The notes under the pieces: model-generated | The model's database searches: none | What the model was told of the DNA's origin: nothing | What the model saw: only the letters and a program-made list of their open reading frames with translations | Translations under genes and position numbers: made by a program | Part shown: in pieces, positions 43,703-58,700 of the stretch | How positions within the stretch are numbered: position 1 is the stretch's first letter | How the letters are laid out: each line of letters starts with the position of its first letter | Assembly (NCBI GenBank): GCA_936440205.1 | Contig: OW387136.1 | Span: forward strand, 50,924,232-50,988,231 | DNA: 64,000 nt | Source of the DNA: Lepidonotus clava | Taxonomy: Eukaryota > Annelida > Polychaeta > Phyllodocida > Polynoidae | Direction of reading: 5' to 3'

Positions 43703-46700
43703 CTGTTGAATGAATGTCGGGCATGATAATTGATCAACTATTCAGTGAACTAGGAAAACAAATATTATCATACCCTAGGGTGACACATTTCAGTAGTTAA
43801 GAGTTTAATGCATCACTGATTAAGACAATGTAATTACTAACATGTTATCACCCTGCAGGGTGGTACAGGAAAATAGTTCTGGCAGTTGAAAATTGGTCCA
43901 CTTGTTCAGTTAGTTTAAGCTTTAAGATTTCACTTCAGAATAATGCTAGGGTATGATAAATCCATAACCAACCAGGAAGAGGGTCCTCAGGCTGATATCC
44001 CTGAGACACAGTGAGTTGATAACCCACCTCCTACCTCCTCCCTGTTTGGTTACACACATTTATCATACATGTACTTAATTTCATAATGAAGTAAAACAGA
44101 TGTTTCCTAAATTATACAATCAATAAAACACCCGGACTGCAGAATATGCTATCGTCGCAACAGTCATTTCATTGACTAGGGATGCAAGTCACATAATTTT
44201 AGTGAACATAAAGATAGTGTCAACTGTTGCAATAACTTACCTTGTTTGTGTTGATTTTCAGAATTCTGTTTAAAGCCCATGTGACGACTGAATGGACCTG
44301 AAAAAGATTAAAAAAAGATATGCTTATCAATTCTATTCTTGAAAAACCACTGCTTTGTGTGACTGACATCACGCAATATTTTACTGTCAACATAAAGCAG
44401 CAGTATAACGCCTCCAGTTGTACAAGTAAAATAGTGTCTCGTATACTCCATATGTGGGTTCAACTCTCCTGTGCGGGAGGTGCAATTCTCCTCCGCGCGT
44501 CAATGCCGAAACGTCTTATGCGAGTGAGCATGGCAGAATTTGGACCCAACTTCCGGTGACTCCTGCACAGGAGAGTTGAACCAGCTTGAGGTGTAAAGAA
44601 TCGTCATGGCCAGTATAGGCAGTACAGTGTACCTTACAATATTGGTAAGTTGTTGATGTAAAGTTTAAACCACTTGTTTGGCCTTAATCTTGATAAAAAA
44701 CCAATTAGACCTTTTAAGACCCCAGATAAAAAAAAGAACCTGGGTTACTACTGCAAGCTTGTTAATTGTCCTGCTGTGAAAAAATTCTGTCAAACAGTGG
44801 GTACATACCATGCCTGAACTTCTGGTAGACCTGGATCATGCGCTGCATGTTGACGCGGCTGGCCTCCGCGTGGTTCACCATAGGCACGGGGTAGTCCACG
44901 CCCACCTGGCACTTGGCTGCGCGCTGCACCTCCAGGGGCGCTGTCCACGGCTCGTAGATGTACTTTGCTGGATAGCCTTTAAGAACTGGCAAGTACTTCC
45001 TGGAAACATAAGAATTTTAGATATTAGATATGATGTTGTAGAAAAAGACAGCAATGAAAGTTGTAAGATTATTTCTTGTAAATGAGTACTTCCACGAAAG
45101 TTCACAAAGAGTTCAGGCAATGAATATGTGGACCATGATGATACACTAACTTTTGCAGCAGATGCACAAGGCACTAGACTGTATTCGATACAAGCAAGGA
45201 GACTGAAAGATAAATAGTCTAGATTCTTCGCCAAACATAGCGATGGTGGTACCCCGTATGAAAGTCTGTGCAATCGGTTGCATTGTGGAATTTTCACCCG
45301 TTTTTGTATTATCATCAGCCGTCCATTAACGTTTAGAAAAAGATTGAAAGAGATGGTTTGTTGCTTTAACTGCAATAATGTGCATGGACCAGGCATGTCC
45401 GTCACAGATCGTCATTTCTGTGGAAAATCATGTAATTGAATAAAAAGGGAAGAAATACACATAGTTTGGTATTAGGAAGATCCCAACAACTGTTTCCTCA
45501 CTAAATCTAGCAAGAACCTTCGCCTAAAAGTGATCACATTTTTACATATCAGCCTTAGTGTAGCAGTTAACTCTAAGTCCCATCTCAGAACTCACCTGAT
45601 GTAGTTGCCCTCTGGGTCGGTGGCCTTGCCGAAGTTGGTGGGACAGTACGAGTGAAAGAACTGCTGGAAGAAGGAGCTACACGACAGCCACATCCAGCTG
45701 CCCGCGTTCGTACTCCAGTCTGCGTCCAGCAACAACTCATCGAACACCTAAAGAGAGTAAGACGTGGCTAGGTGTTACTTCTACAGCAACCGCATTGGAA
45801 GTGACAGCTATGATGTCACAGCCTTCTATGACAGATCACTAGGTGCCCATGGTGACAGTGTGGATACATGTCATGTTATCATGGTAACATGTTATGTTTC
45901 CAGCCCATGAATGATGACATCACAGGATGATGTGAGTGGGGGTTCATGGTATTGGCAATCACCCTAGAAAAAAGAAAAAAGAAAAAAAAACAACTCATCG
46001 AACACCTGTCGGGGTACGCATACTGGTCAGATACACCGTGAGGCGACTTAAACTCTCTATGCTAGCTGGTATTGTGGATGGTTATCAAATTTTTTGACAA
46101 AAAAAGGTAAAACTATAGAAGTTACTGGATTGCATCTATTGGATGTACAAACATATCTGATGAAAATACATCTAAACCAGGTAAGAATCTTTGTGTAAAC
46201 GGCTACACAGATGCCAATCAGGACTGAGAGAAAAACTGAATTATTTTTCCAATATCGTAGATAAATTTATACATATGTAATACCTAGGTCAATATCATAT
46301 AGCGACTTTTTAACGAAAATACTATAATCCCCTGAAAACTGTCTATCAGGGTACCAACTGAAGTCCGTTTTCAAATTCCCTGTGTTTCCCCCGAGATTTC
46401 CCTGTCCCACGACAATTTTTCCCTGTGTCATATCCAGCAAGTTCATCAAATTTAAAAACCTCTGCGTGCAGAAAAAGATTTGGACAACCCAACAACAAAA
46501 AGCTGAATCCGTAATGTCTTGAGAATCAGGAATTTCAGAACCTGGGAAAAATGAAATTCCCCGTGTTTTGGAAAATTTCCCAATTCCCTGTGTTTTCCCT
46601 ATTTTCCCTGTGTGGTTGGTACCCTGGTCTATATCGTGCAAATATGAATGAGGTGCTGACCTTGGAGCCTTCTTCCCAGGATAACCAGAGGTCACCGCGC

Positions 46701-49700
46701 GTGAGGAAACAGGCGACAGAGTGTCGGGCGAGGTGGTGAATCCAGCCCTCTTGCCGGAGCTGGGTCATGATCGCATCGATCCAGGGGAAGCCCGTCTTAC
46801 CCTGAATGATAAAAGCAGCATAAAGTATACAGGGATAAGGTTAGGGATGTGCAATTCATGTATATGAATTGAAATGAAAAACTGATCAGTGATTATGGAT
46901 TGGGTGCGAGATTCCAACATGGTTGGGCCCCATGGTTGTAACATTCGACCATATGGTCGATACATACATTATGTTTAACATACGGCCTTATGGTTTAAGA
47001 TATAGACATATGGTAGTAACATAATTATGGTATCATAATATATCATCTAACATACCTCGGCCCACTTTGCGAGTGCTTCGGGCTGGCTGTCCCAAGGGAT
47101 CTGTACACACACCGGGTTTCCCTTCATACGGTCGAAGTTAGCGTTGTTCGTGGCGGCTGTGTAGAAGAACTCCCGCCACAGTAACTGACCGTATAGGGAG
47201 AGCAGGGGCTTCGTCTGCTTCTTAATCTGAAACACAATCGTAAAGTTTTAGTTTTTTCTTAAATATGTTTTATTAGCTCGACTGGTAATTTTAATATTAA
47301 TTCTGCTTTCAAAAGTCAGTTATTTTTCTTCTGGATCTTCAACAACATAATATGTTGTTATATAATGTATGCTGGTTTGTAGCTGCAAATTTAGATTTCT
47401 AACCTGGTTATTTACAACAATAAATCCATAAAAATCTATGATCAAATGAGTGGACTAGTAGATTCACTCACCTTTTTATAGAGGTCTGTAAGTCTGAAGT
47501 AGAAGAGTCGCGGTGAGAGACAGCCGAAGCGCAGGTACGGACTGAGCCCCGTCGGACTCGCCATCAGCGACTGCACCGTCATCTTGGGCTTCTCAAAACT
47601 CGCGACCCATGCCTGGAATACGAGGGAAAACACCGTCAATCTCTCAGTCCACGCCAGTTTATTCATAAGGTTGTTGTTTTTTTTAAATAAGGCCAAGGTG
47701 GGAATTTTAACCAAGTTGATAGAGATTTCTTTTTCCCTGTTATTCTTTTTAAGCTCCCTGTCTATTTTTCTATGGGAAAATACTAAGGTGATCCGCGATA
47801 CTAAAGTCCAAGTGACCAGGTAGGTATTGCACACTCCTCGATGCTTATCTTTCATTACACGTCTCTGGATCTTTGCTGTTTTTACACGCCTAAAAGATCT
47901 ACATTGCTGTAGAAAGTAGTTTTTTTTCTTTTATATTCCACTTTTACTTTACTCCTACTAATAGGTTTTTTCCTTTTTACAACGATTTGATTGAATGGTG
48001 TATTTCACGCCTTTGTCTCGGATCAGGCTATGAATAGGGAGTTGTTTTCTTGCCATTCTCTTACTGGAGGGCCCGCTGTCAAAAATAGCCATAATTTGAA
48101 TAATATTCATGTCGAATAAGTCAATGAACACCCTGTAATCAGTTCCTACCTTCCTCTCCAGATGGCGTGTGAGTCTGGTCAGGGCTTCCGTCTCGCCTCC
48201 CTTCCACACGGCCGTCCCCAAACCTTCCGTGTCAAAGCCTGGAATATCACCACCAGGTTAGATCTACAATGCTTCATTGGCTAACGCCGTTATAATTAAA
48301 TCCACCTTTTACTATACGAAGGACTCCCACATATTAAAAGGGCTAGCCTCCTGAAAAGCGGTTTTAAATCTCATATTAATCACAGTATAGATTTACAAAT
48401 TAATTATTTAATTATTTATTCATTTATTTTAAGATACTCACCAAGTGACTCGAGTGAGGGCACTCCGTAGAGGTCGTCATGATCCGAGCCGAGTTCAGTG
48501 AAGGCAGCCCCTATCGTGTCCTCGGTGACCGTCTCCACAAGCGGGTCAGGAGCGTCCAGCCCAGCGAGCACGTTCTGGAAGCGGCGATACGTCAGCGGTA
48601 CCTGACCATCATTGGCCCGGATGATTCTGAGGAGAAAACATGGCATTATGTTATATGACACTGAGATTGCTTTTGACAGACATGTATTGACTTGAAAACG
48701 TAATTTATCTTTAATGGGAGTTTTTCTAAAAGGTCCAGACACATATACATTTATTTTTCAATAATTTTACATCTTCAAATAACCTTAACTTACAAAACAC
48801 AAGCAAATCGTGATTTTTAGGCGATGGTTCATAAATTTACAGGCATATATATGCGTCAATGATTCTCAATGATAAATTAAGGCATCATAGTTATCATATT
48901 CTTTTCTTCAAAATTGTCCCAAGGATGAACTTATGCGCATAAGTAGGTAGTACCATACATGATTTCTTTTTATTTAAAAAACAACTTAGAACGCATTTAA
49001 AATTCACACCAAATTCATTTCTTTAATTGCAGGAAATTGAAGGACACCTGTGGTAAATTTTCTGTTGATTTTCTACGAATACAAAGAGTTGGCCTTTCAT
49101 TCATCAAACTTTCACCGTGCGTATTCTCACCATAAGATGGGGGCTATCTAGAACTTAATTCATACTTAAAGCTTTAATACGATACCAATTATGTGCATAT
49201 GTATTTATTACAAGTACATGTAAAACATGTAAGAGGTGAAAAATGTCAATTTTGTTTCTATGGGGGTACCTTATATACAATTGGCAAAACATACATAAAA
49301 AAAGTTATTCTCAAGGAGTCGGAGACTTACTTGTCGAGCGGGTATAGGGTGTGGGAGACACGGCTGATCACTTCAACCTTAGCCTCGCGGGCTATCGCAC
49401 ATATAGCCTGGTCTCGTTCCCGCGCAAAGGGCTCTGGGTCTTCCTCGAATGATAATGTTGTGATGTTCCATTCCTTAAAGATTGAAACACAAATGACAAG
49501 AGTTAAGTTTCGATTAAGGTGAGAGGGAATAAGATATGTAGCCATAACTGGCGCCATATTTTCGTAACTGATTTCGACAATTAGTATAATCAGAAGAATT
49601 TTGATTATTGTCTCAACCATGATGGTTAAATGAGCAACATTTTTAATCTATTTTTAATCTATTTTTAATCATATTGGTGTTACATCATTCTCACCATGGA

Positions 49701-52700
49701 TTTAAGGAGAAACAAACACAGGGAGATCTGGCCCCGACGGCTCGTAATAGCCTTAATCACGTCGAACGTCCGTAATTAAATAAGGTTAGATAATCATAAT
49801 TAGCCTAATCATCAGAATTAAGAGAAACGGCTCGTAACTCACCCTACAGTATATGAAACAAGCAATTTCATTGGTCTAACCTTAATCACATCCATCTTAA
49901 TCATGATTAGCGACCAAATATTGAATCTAACTACATAGGTAGATTAAGGTGATGATTAGGGCCACTCAGTATTCATAACCAGTCTATCCTAATCAACCTA
50001 TAGAGTTACGAGCCGTCGGGCCCTGGGATCAAGGTTACGAACAATTAGCTGGGATGTAAATCAGGGTTAATGAAAAAATCTGAAACCCATTAGAGAAAAT
50101 TTAGAATAATCTTAAAATGCCCTAAAACGTCTTGTAAGGACACATCTTCGCCATGTTTAACAATAAGTCTATACTAATTGTTAAAATGTTGATTATATAT
50201 GACTTACTCTGAATATGCGGGGAAAGACACTGGTGGGCTGGCCCCGGATGACGAACAGTCGCGAGTTGAGTTTACGCAGACTGCAGTCGAGGTCCTCCAG
50301 ACACTGCAGCAGGAACCTGCAACACAAGAAACAAACTTAGCTAGAGATCTTTGGGCTAAATTTGTGTAGTATTATTAAAGTATACGGTGAAAATGTTAGG
50401 GCTAAAAATAAAATGCCACACTGAATTTTCAAACATTGTGCCCACAGAACAGTTAAGATTTTCAAAAGAAACTAAAAACGTTAAAATAGCCCCTTTCCCG
50501 AGCGAACTTGCTAATGAAAACATAATCACGTTTGGTCTACTTTAATCCATATGTACAGTCGTTATAACGGGAACGTAAGGAGCATAGTTTTAGGTGACAA
50601 TGAATGTTAACATCCTGCGATAATTGTTCAAAGCACCCACAGTTTCCTTCTATAATCTGTCATTAGACCTTTATTAACGCAGCTAAAATTATCCACCGAG
50701 AATTGCCTTTCAAGGTTCACATTCAAAAGTGATTATTAATTCAGGAATTTTCATTTACAGCCTTTTCCATGACAACGCACGATTAACATTTCACAAACGT
50801 AGAATTACAGAGGCATAACCCTCCTCAGCTGTATGGGGAAACTGTTCACTGCCTTGATAAACCAAAGACTCAGCTCATTTTTAGAGACAAATCACCTCCT
50901 GGGTGAAGAGCAGGCAGGATTCCGTAGTGGATACTCCACTGTTGACCATAGCTTAACTCTACACTTTATAATAGAAATGCTGCTTTCCAGAAAGCAACGC
51001 CTGTACTGTGCCTTTGTCGATTACCAAAAAGCATTCGACTCTGTTGACAGGACACACCTATGGTCTAAGGTCCTAGCATGTGGAATAAGTGGTAGGGTTT
51101 TTAAAGTCATCACAAACACATACAGTGACGCAAAATCATGCATCCAACACAAGGGGGAACTCTCAACAATGTTTGAATGCAACAAGGGAGTAAGACAAGG
51201 TGAAAATCTGTCCCCACTTTTATTCTCTATTTTCCTAAATGACCTTGAATCTTTTCTAAGTTCTAGCTGCAAAGGGGTTAAAGTTGAACACCAAATAGAC
51301 CTACATGAGTACATCAATCTCTTTACTTTACTCTATGCAGATGATACCATCCTACTTGCAGACTCTGAAGGGGACCTTCAAACATCACTTGATAACCTAT
51401 ATTTATACTGCCAAAATTGGGAACTCACCGTAAATCCCACAAAAACCAAGGTTGTAATATTCTCTAAAGGGAAGGTTAGAAAAGTTCCTGAATGGAAATT
51501 TGGCCCAGACACAATAGAAACTGAATATGAGTACACCTACCTAGGCATCAACTTCAACTACAATGGATCATTCGGAAAAGCTATGTCGAAACAAGTTAGC
51601 CAGGCTAAGCGTGCCTTATACAGCCTTATATCCAAATTCAGAAAACTCAGTCTTCCTTATGACATCCAGTGTCACTTGATAGATAGCTGCATCCTGCCTA
51701 TCCTGTTATATGGCTCAGAGGTCTGGGGCTTCTCCAACACCAAACAAATCAAGGTGTTCCATAGCCAGACCTGTAAACTCATTTTACACCTCCACAAAAG
51801 CACTGCAAACTGTATGGCATTAGGTGAACTTGGGCGATTCAACATGGATCACTATGTTAAACAGAGGATGCTCAACTTCTGGGCTAACCTAGTAAATGGC
51901 AAACAAAATAAAATATCTTTTAGAATGTACAAAATCCTCAAGAACATGCATGATCTGGGTATCTACAGGGCAAAGTGGCTCTCCTGCATCCATGGCCACC
52001 TGAACAGGACTGGCATGGGATACCTATGGGACCTAGATCAATTCAGCCCTGCTTGGTTCAAATGCAGGTTGAATCAAATTTGTAAGGATACGTCAACCCA
52101 ATCATGGTTATCAACAGTCAGCGAAAACGGCCTCTGCAACAACTATAAAAAATTCAAAACAACTATGACAATAGAACCCTACCTAACCGCCTTAGATAAA
52201 AAGCATGCACTAACATTATGCAAATATCGGACTGGAAACCATAGACTCCCCATCTCTACTGGCCGTCACAAGGGAATAAACAGGGAAGCACGACTATGCA
52301 TGCTATGCCAAAACAAGAGTGTTGGTGATGAACATCACTATCTTTTCGACTGTAGCTACTTCCAGAATGAGCGTTCCAATCTTATAGACAAGAGGTACCT
52401 CCAGGGCCAAATAGAATTGAGGATGACCAGATTGTTCGGAACAAGTGATGTAAATGATCTGACTAGGCTCTCAATATTTGTTCACAAGGTCATGGAAACT
52501 TGCAAATCTCTTTGACCGAAGAAACACTAGCCTCCCTTACTACAGTAACGGCCTCTAACAATCCCATTGTCTAAACCAACTAGTCAAGCAGTGTGAAGAT
52601 CAAAACAAAGAACTCTCAGGTGCTATTGCCTTTATTACTACCACTTACTGACTCTCTTAAGAAACTAGTCAATTTGAATAACTGTATTGTAAGAGGAAAA

Positions 52701-55700
52701 CCAAACTGGTGCTCACAGCAGGTGTTATCTGGACGCAAACCTTAATAACCTCACTCTAGATCTCACTTTTCTTTATCCAAGTGTCCTATTACATTATGGT
52801 GCTGAAATTAAAATAGGCGCTGCTGTGCATCACCAATGGAAACCCATTGTATATAAGGACACTAAAACAGTTGGTGCTACAGGTGCTACGAGATGGCACA
52901 CAAATATGGGAATCTCCCCAACTCAGGTTTTTCTCAGAATCTCACACCTACATCAAAATGTTTATTTTGTATTTATAAACCTTGTATTCTATGTATCGTA
53001 GTTTACGTATTGTAGTTTTCCTATGCCTCATAATGAGGAAGTGAATAAAAATCATTGTCATTGTCATTGTCATTGTCATTTAGTCATAGGAAAATAGAGT
53101 TTTTGATAAAATCTGATCAAACATTGAAATCTTTAATCATGCGATAAGAATCAAAATTAAGTATTTCCTGATTCTGGAATTGGTTTTCAAAAGATTTAAT
53201 CTAAGACACTTTTAACTCCAGTCCTCAAATTGCTTCTCTAAAGTTAGTTTAAGCCATGTTTTCCCTGTGGTTTGGTCAAATTTCCAAATTCCATGGGTTT
53301 CCCTGACATGGAACTTATTTAGCCATTTTCCTTATTATACCTATGCAGTGTGAACCCTGATTATATAAAAGCCTTCACGACCTTTATGAACTAAGTGGTT
53401 CCCTGAAAAAAAAAAGAAAAGTGTGTTGCCTTGGCATTATATCACGACGTATAGCACGCCGAGGCAGTGACCCATGAAACCGCCCCTTGGAACAGTTGGG
53501 TTACCTCCATACCTCTGTCAGTGTGTGCGTACCCCACTCCCCCTCCAAACCTCCCACCCAGCTAACGGAATGTGCCCCAGCAGTGACCCACGTCCAATGT
53601 CAATGTCACTGGGTGGGTTGGCTGCTTTACGCCCTAATTAACTGCTGGGGTCATATCAAGAGGGTGACGGTTGGTTTGTTGGTTATTGGTTGCTTTACAC
53701 CCCAATTAACTGCCAGGGTCATATCAAGGGCGGTGATGGTGATCAAATCTATGAGAAGGTAGAGACCATACCCCTACACTTTTACCAAGGCAGGTGTTCT
53801 TTTATGTACCTGGCACCTGGTTGTTTCTGTATTACGCTTTTTCAGATATTAAAACAAGACCTTTACTACATAAGACCTTTTTTATGTATCAAATTAAGAC
53901 TTTTTAAGACCTTCCTACAAACTCGTTTTCCAAAAAGCAATAGACCCATTCTACCAAAAAGATGGTCACCAAAATTGACCTGGGATCAGTTTTCATGTAT
54001 TTAATGTAGTGCTCCCCCACCCCCTTTCAATTAGCGCCCCCCCACCTTTTTAAAAAGTTGGATCCGCCACTGGCATATATTTTCCTGAGCATATATGCCT
54101 CATTAACCTCAATGAGCGGTGTGTCACTGTGCCATGCCACTTTGTTCTGACCTATTCACAAAGTAGCGGAGGTTATTTCCGATTCAACAAATCGCTAATT
54201 GGCCCCGTGCCACGATTCTGCTCAGTCATTCTCCCGGCAGCACCAGAGAGAACGGGGCGCCGTACACTACACGTGAAGGGCCGCCAGTAGTGAGTTCCGC
54301 CGGGGCCAGAACCCCCATAGGGGCCCCTGACATTGACCAGGTAGATAGACTCAAGAGAGTCCGCCCACAGGGACCCCTCTCATCGAACATCAAATAGCGC
54401 AGCGTCAGGTAGCTCTGCTCCTAGTTCGAGCTCTCCCACATAAGGCTGTATTCCACCGGCCGATTTTACTCCCGGTTTCAAAATGCAGCATGGGGAGTAT
54501 ATAATAAGGGGCCTTCCATTTAGTACGTACGCAAAATTTGTCAAATTCTAGACCCCCCCACCCCCCCTTTGCCTAAAATACACAATGGATTTGTACAGGA
54601 ACGTACGCAAATTTTCAAAAATGTCAGACCCCCCCCCCCCCCTTGGTGCACACACACTTTATGGAAGGCCCCTAAGAAAATAACAGGCGCAGATTTTTTC
54701 CGGGGGGGGGGGGTGACCAAATGTTGGATTTTTTTATGTCAAATTCCTGGACCGGTAAGGCACGGGCAAAAATTTTTGCAATAGCACAAACAGCACCCCC
54801 CCCCCCCCCCCCCTTCTTTCTTCACATTCCTGGATCCGTTCAAGAATAGTCCTTGCCATGTTATAACTATTAGAAAGACTTTCTTAAATTCTTTTCAAAA
54901 GATATCTAGGATGCATGGTCTTATGCCACATAAATGACAATATGTTTTTTATTATAAATTACCAAGATATCGGCAGTCACAATCGTCTTGTGGAATACAC
55001 AGGCTTCAGGTGTGTCTAGCCATACTCCTTTCTCACATCATTACTGGGGGAATGTGAAGCGACCAAGGAGTATGGTGACTGGCGACAGGCCCGCTGCGTA
55101 AAAGGCTCCCGATGTAACCTGGAGGTAACCCCCATAGGGGCCCCCGAGCCTCAGGCCGGGAGGTGGCCGCCGCATGTGACAGTGGGTAGAGTAAACCCCC
55201 ATAGGGGCCCCTCGTCCTCAGGCATGTGACGGTGGCCTCAGTAAACCCCCATAGGGGCCCCGCGCGTTACCAGACAGGTGAGTGTTCACGGCTGGCAGGT
55301 GAGCGCCCCCACAGGGGCCTCACGCCCAGGTGGGCGGGAACTCCCATAGGGGCCCCCAGCCGCTGCGACAGGTGTTAAACCCCCTCAGGGCCTCCCACGA
55401 CCAGTTGGGTCCGCCTAGAGGTTGATCATTACAGGTAAACATCACAGGTGGGAACTCCCATAGGGGCCTCTGGTAGGGACAGGTGAAAACTCACTCTGCA
55501 TCGAGATCTTACTCCATGGGTCGGTGAGGGGACTCGCTAAGAGAGGGCGGCGGTGTGGCAGAGTGGTGAAGACTCTCCCTCACCTGCCAAGCAGCGACCT
55601 CCTGTAAGATCCTCAGCATTCTTGTTTGGCGGTAGATAGTAACGGTTTGTGATACACCGATATAGGCCAATCCGTACCAAGGTACTCGTAAGGAACAGGC

Positions 55701-58700
55701 CCGTAGACAGCTTTTCACATGGGGGGGGGGGGGGTTCTTTTTTTGAGTAACAGGGCTAGAATACTTTCTTTTTTTTTTGGGGGGGGGGGGGGGGAGATTT
55801 AGAGTAATATTCTACATAAAAAAATTAGAGAAGGGTTCCTCTAAGGGGGGATTCGTACGAACACCCCCCCCCCCCCCCGGCTATGGGCCTGAGGTAAAAC
55901 ATTACTGCGTTCAGATAGTATTAGTCGAAAAAATGTATATTTTTGGGGGGTGTTCTATCTTTTCTTTCTTTTTAACAAAAGTAGATACTCAGCCAATGCT
56001 GAAAATTGAAAAAAAGAAATATACTTATATCGCCTCCACAACACTTTCTAGCTTCTTAAATGAACGTCTTCAAAAAGGAACAATATTCCATGTCCTGTCC
56101 GGTAATCATACTTTTTTTAATTCAAAAGGAAAAAAAGGGCATCACAACAGTAGTCAACGAGTTGCAAGAAGATAATCCCCTCTTGTTTGTCTTAGGTCGG
56201 CCATTGTTTATGGGGCAATTTATAAGAAAATAGAAAAAGAAAAGAAAAGAAAAAGGGAGGTTTGGGGGCACAGCCCTCGGTTTCTAACCGATATTTACAA
56301 CAAATATTTCAACGAAACACAATAATCAAATCAATATTCTAGTTTGGAAAGTATTTTTGTAATTCTTGTATACACTTTGACCGGCACTGCCGCCCGACCC
56401 TAATCCCTGGGTATTGTGTTAGGTTGACTAGTGGATGGCAGCCTAAAAAAAGGAAAACAACTTGATATCAGGCCCAACCCCCGCTGCTATGCGCCAAGGA
56501 AGTGGTTTGTAAATCTTTCAATGGGGTCGACGGGAAGGTAACCGGAGAGCATATATTATATACGTGTTAAAACGGCTATTCATAGATGGGTTCACATTAC
56601 TTAGGCCAAAAAATTTTTGTTGTGTTCAGGTAACATAGGTCGAAAAAAATAGGGTAGGTAGGTCGAAATTTCTTCCTTTTTTTTGCCCTTTTTTTTTCCT
56701 TACCAAAGAGACCCAGGCGGTGTTGGAAATAAAAGAAATATTCCAAATATCCTCCCAAAAAAAATTTAGCATCTAAAATACTTGCCCTGAGTATCAATGT
56801 GCTGTTTTATGGTATGCCATGCTATTATAGGTCAATTCTTTTGGATTTGGAAAAAGATAACTAAAAATTTCCCCCCCAAAAAGTTAGGGTAGGACCAAAA
56901 ATGTAGGGTAGGTAGGGTTACCTGAACACAACAATTTTTTATTTTTGACCTTATACTCGGCATTTGATAATTCAATACGCACATAAGCATACAGTGTTGA
57001 ATTATCTCTAATTGTTTTGTGCTAAGTAATATGACTAAAAGGAGACTATGAAATAATCTTCAAAATGATATTTATGAAACGTAGCGTAAGCCGCTATTCA
57101 TGAAAGTTATAATTAGAAACATTAAGGTGCACTTTCTGTGCAATATGATATACATCAAGACTCGTATATATCCAAGTTAAGCGTTTAAACGAGACTCTGG
57201 AGCTTGTGATATTGATACGACTGTTTGGGCTACAACAAAGAATATATCTAATCTATTATTACACTGGCCGATAAGTGGTGCTAATTAATGCCATGCGATA
57301 ATTACAGATTTCTAATACTCGTCATATGAGCTATGACTTACTCAAGTTACTGGTGCAACAACCCATTATACTGGGTCGACCGGCCTAGATAAAAAGCTAC
57401 CAAGGTTCAGGTCCACCCACCACTAGGCCAGCCACCTAGGCTGAGGCCTAAAAAAGCCTACAAGGGTGGCCGTGACCTTGGTGCACTCCCACAACTCCCT
57501 AGACCTGTTTATACATTCTATCTGTTCTCTTGGGACAGTCGCTGGTCTCAATTATGGGTTTTAATCATTTCATATTAATCTGGAAGACCATGTATTGGTC
57601 TAATTGTTGTAAAATCTCTCGAGAGTCTAAGGCAATTAAGGAATACTCTGCTCTGTGTTTATACATTCTACTGTTCTCCTGGGACAGTCATTAGTTTTAA
57701 TTCTTGGATTTTTCTTATTTTACTCTAAATGAACCTAGAAGACCAAGTATTTTTCCAATTGTTGTAAAATCTCTGGGGATTCTTGAAGCCTCAAATGTAT
57801 GCAGTTCATGGAGTGAAAGATATACACGTATATTTTTCTAAGTTTTATGATGTGCAATGCTACAAACTGAGAAAGGATTGAAATAGATAATGGTTGAAGT
57901 GCATATCATTTTTATAACAGAGATTTATAGTTGGATATTAAATGATTTTGGAAAAGAAACGACTCTCGGAATTCTAATTAAGGTCCTAGTTATAAATTAA
58001 TGTTAAAATATAGGGGTAGAATAAAATTACTTTTTCTAGATTTAAAAAAACACACAAGCTAGGACATCCCAAAAGCGAAAAAGTAATCTGATCCACATGA
58101 CTCATATGGATCCGAAAAAATATTAAGATTGATGCACGATTAGCAAGATATTGAAGTTTAAAAAATACTAATTAAAACTCTTGTAGTTCATACCATTAGA
58201 AAAACATATCAAATTATTATCCAATGATATAAAATTAACAATCTGACTTATTGTGCGATCATTATTATTATCACACACTAAAGCCCCATACCCACTAAGC
58301 GATTTTACCCGCAACTGGCAACGGGCGAAGGGTAACTGACTAGAATTGGCCGATTCTTATGATCGCCTGTAACAGTAAGTATAGTATATTGGAATGTGCA
58401 TGTTTGATATGAATCACTACTAAAATCGGCCGACTTTACCCCTAGGATCACCAGATTTTTATTGCCGATTAGTCGGCCGACTTGGTGAAAATCGTCTAGT
58501 GGGTATGGGGTTTTAGATTAACACCAATCACGCAATCACGTAGCATATTGCACCTCAGGCTCTCTATCCTTAATAACTCAAACATGTAGTCAGTTTGCAT
58601 AATTTCCAACATCTCAACAGGAAGGCTACGCTCATTTTCATTCATTTTCATTTATCAATATTGAAATATGACATGTCTGCACAGCGGCCACTACACGGAT

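Larger units (their letters stand above)
54240..55560. repeat. G+C-rich patch with repeated CCCATAGGGGCCCC motifs
   Basis: The partly palindromic motif CCCCCATAGGGGCCCC, or a close variant, occurs near 54311, 55128, 55196, 55245, 55310, 55343, 55378 and 55450, mostly 40-70 bp apart, often next to CAGGTG. The block is clearly more G+C-rich than the rest of the intron. No open coding segment. Confidence 0.75.

Noticed and set aside
44875-45405. A 176-codon minus-strand frame
   Set aside because: It reads intron 9 and then exon 10 in the wrong frame; exon 10 has a clear alternative frame with family motifs.
50801-53081. A host gene or a retrovirus-like element
   Set aside because: RT motif order, the C-terminal Cys/His cluster and the microsatellite tail fit a non-LTR LINE; no terminal repeats or structural genes were seen.
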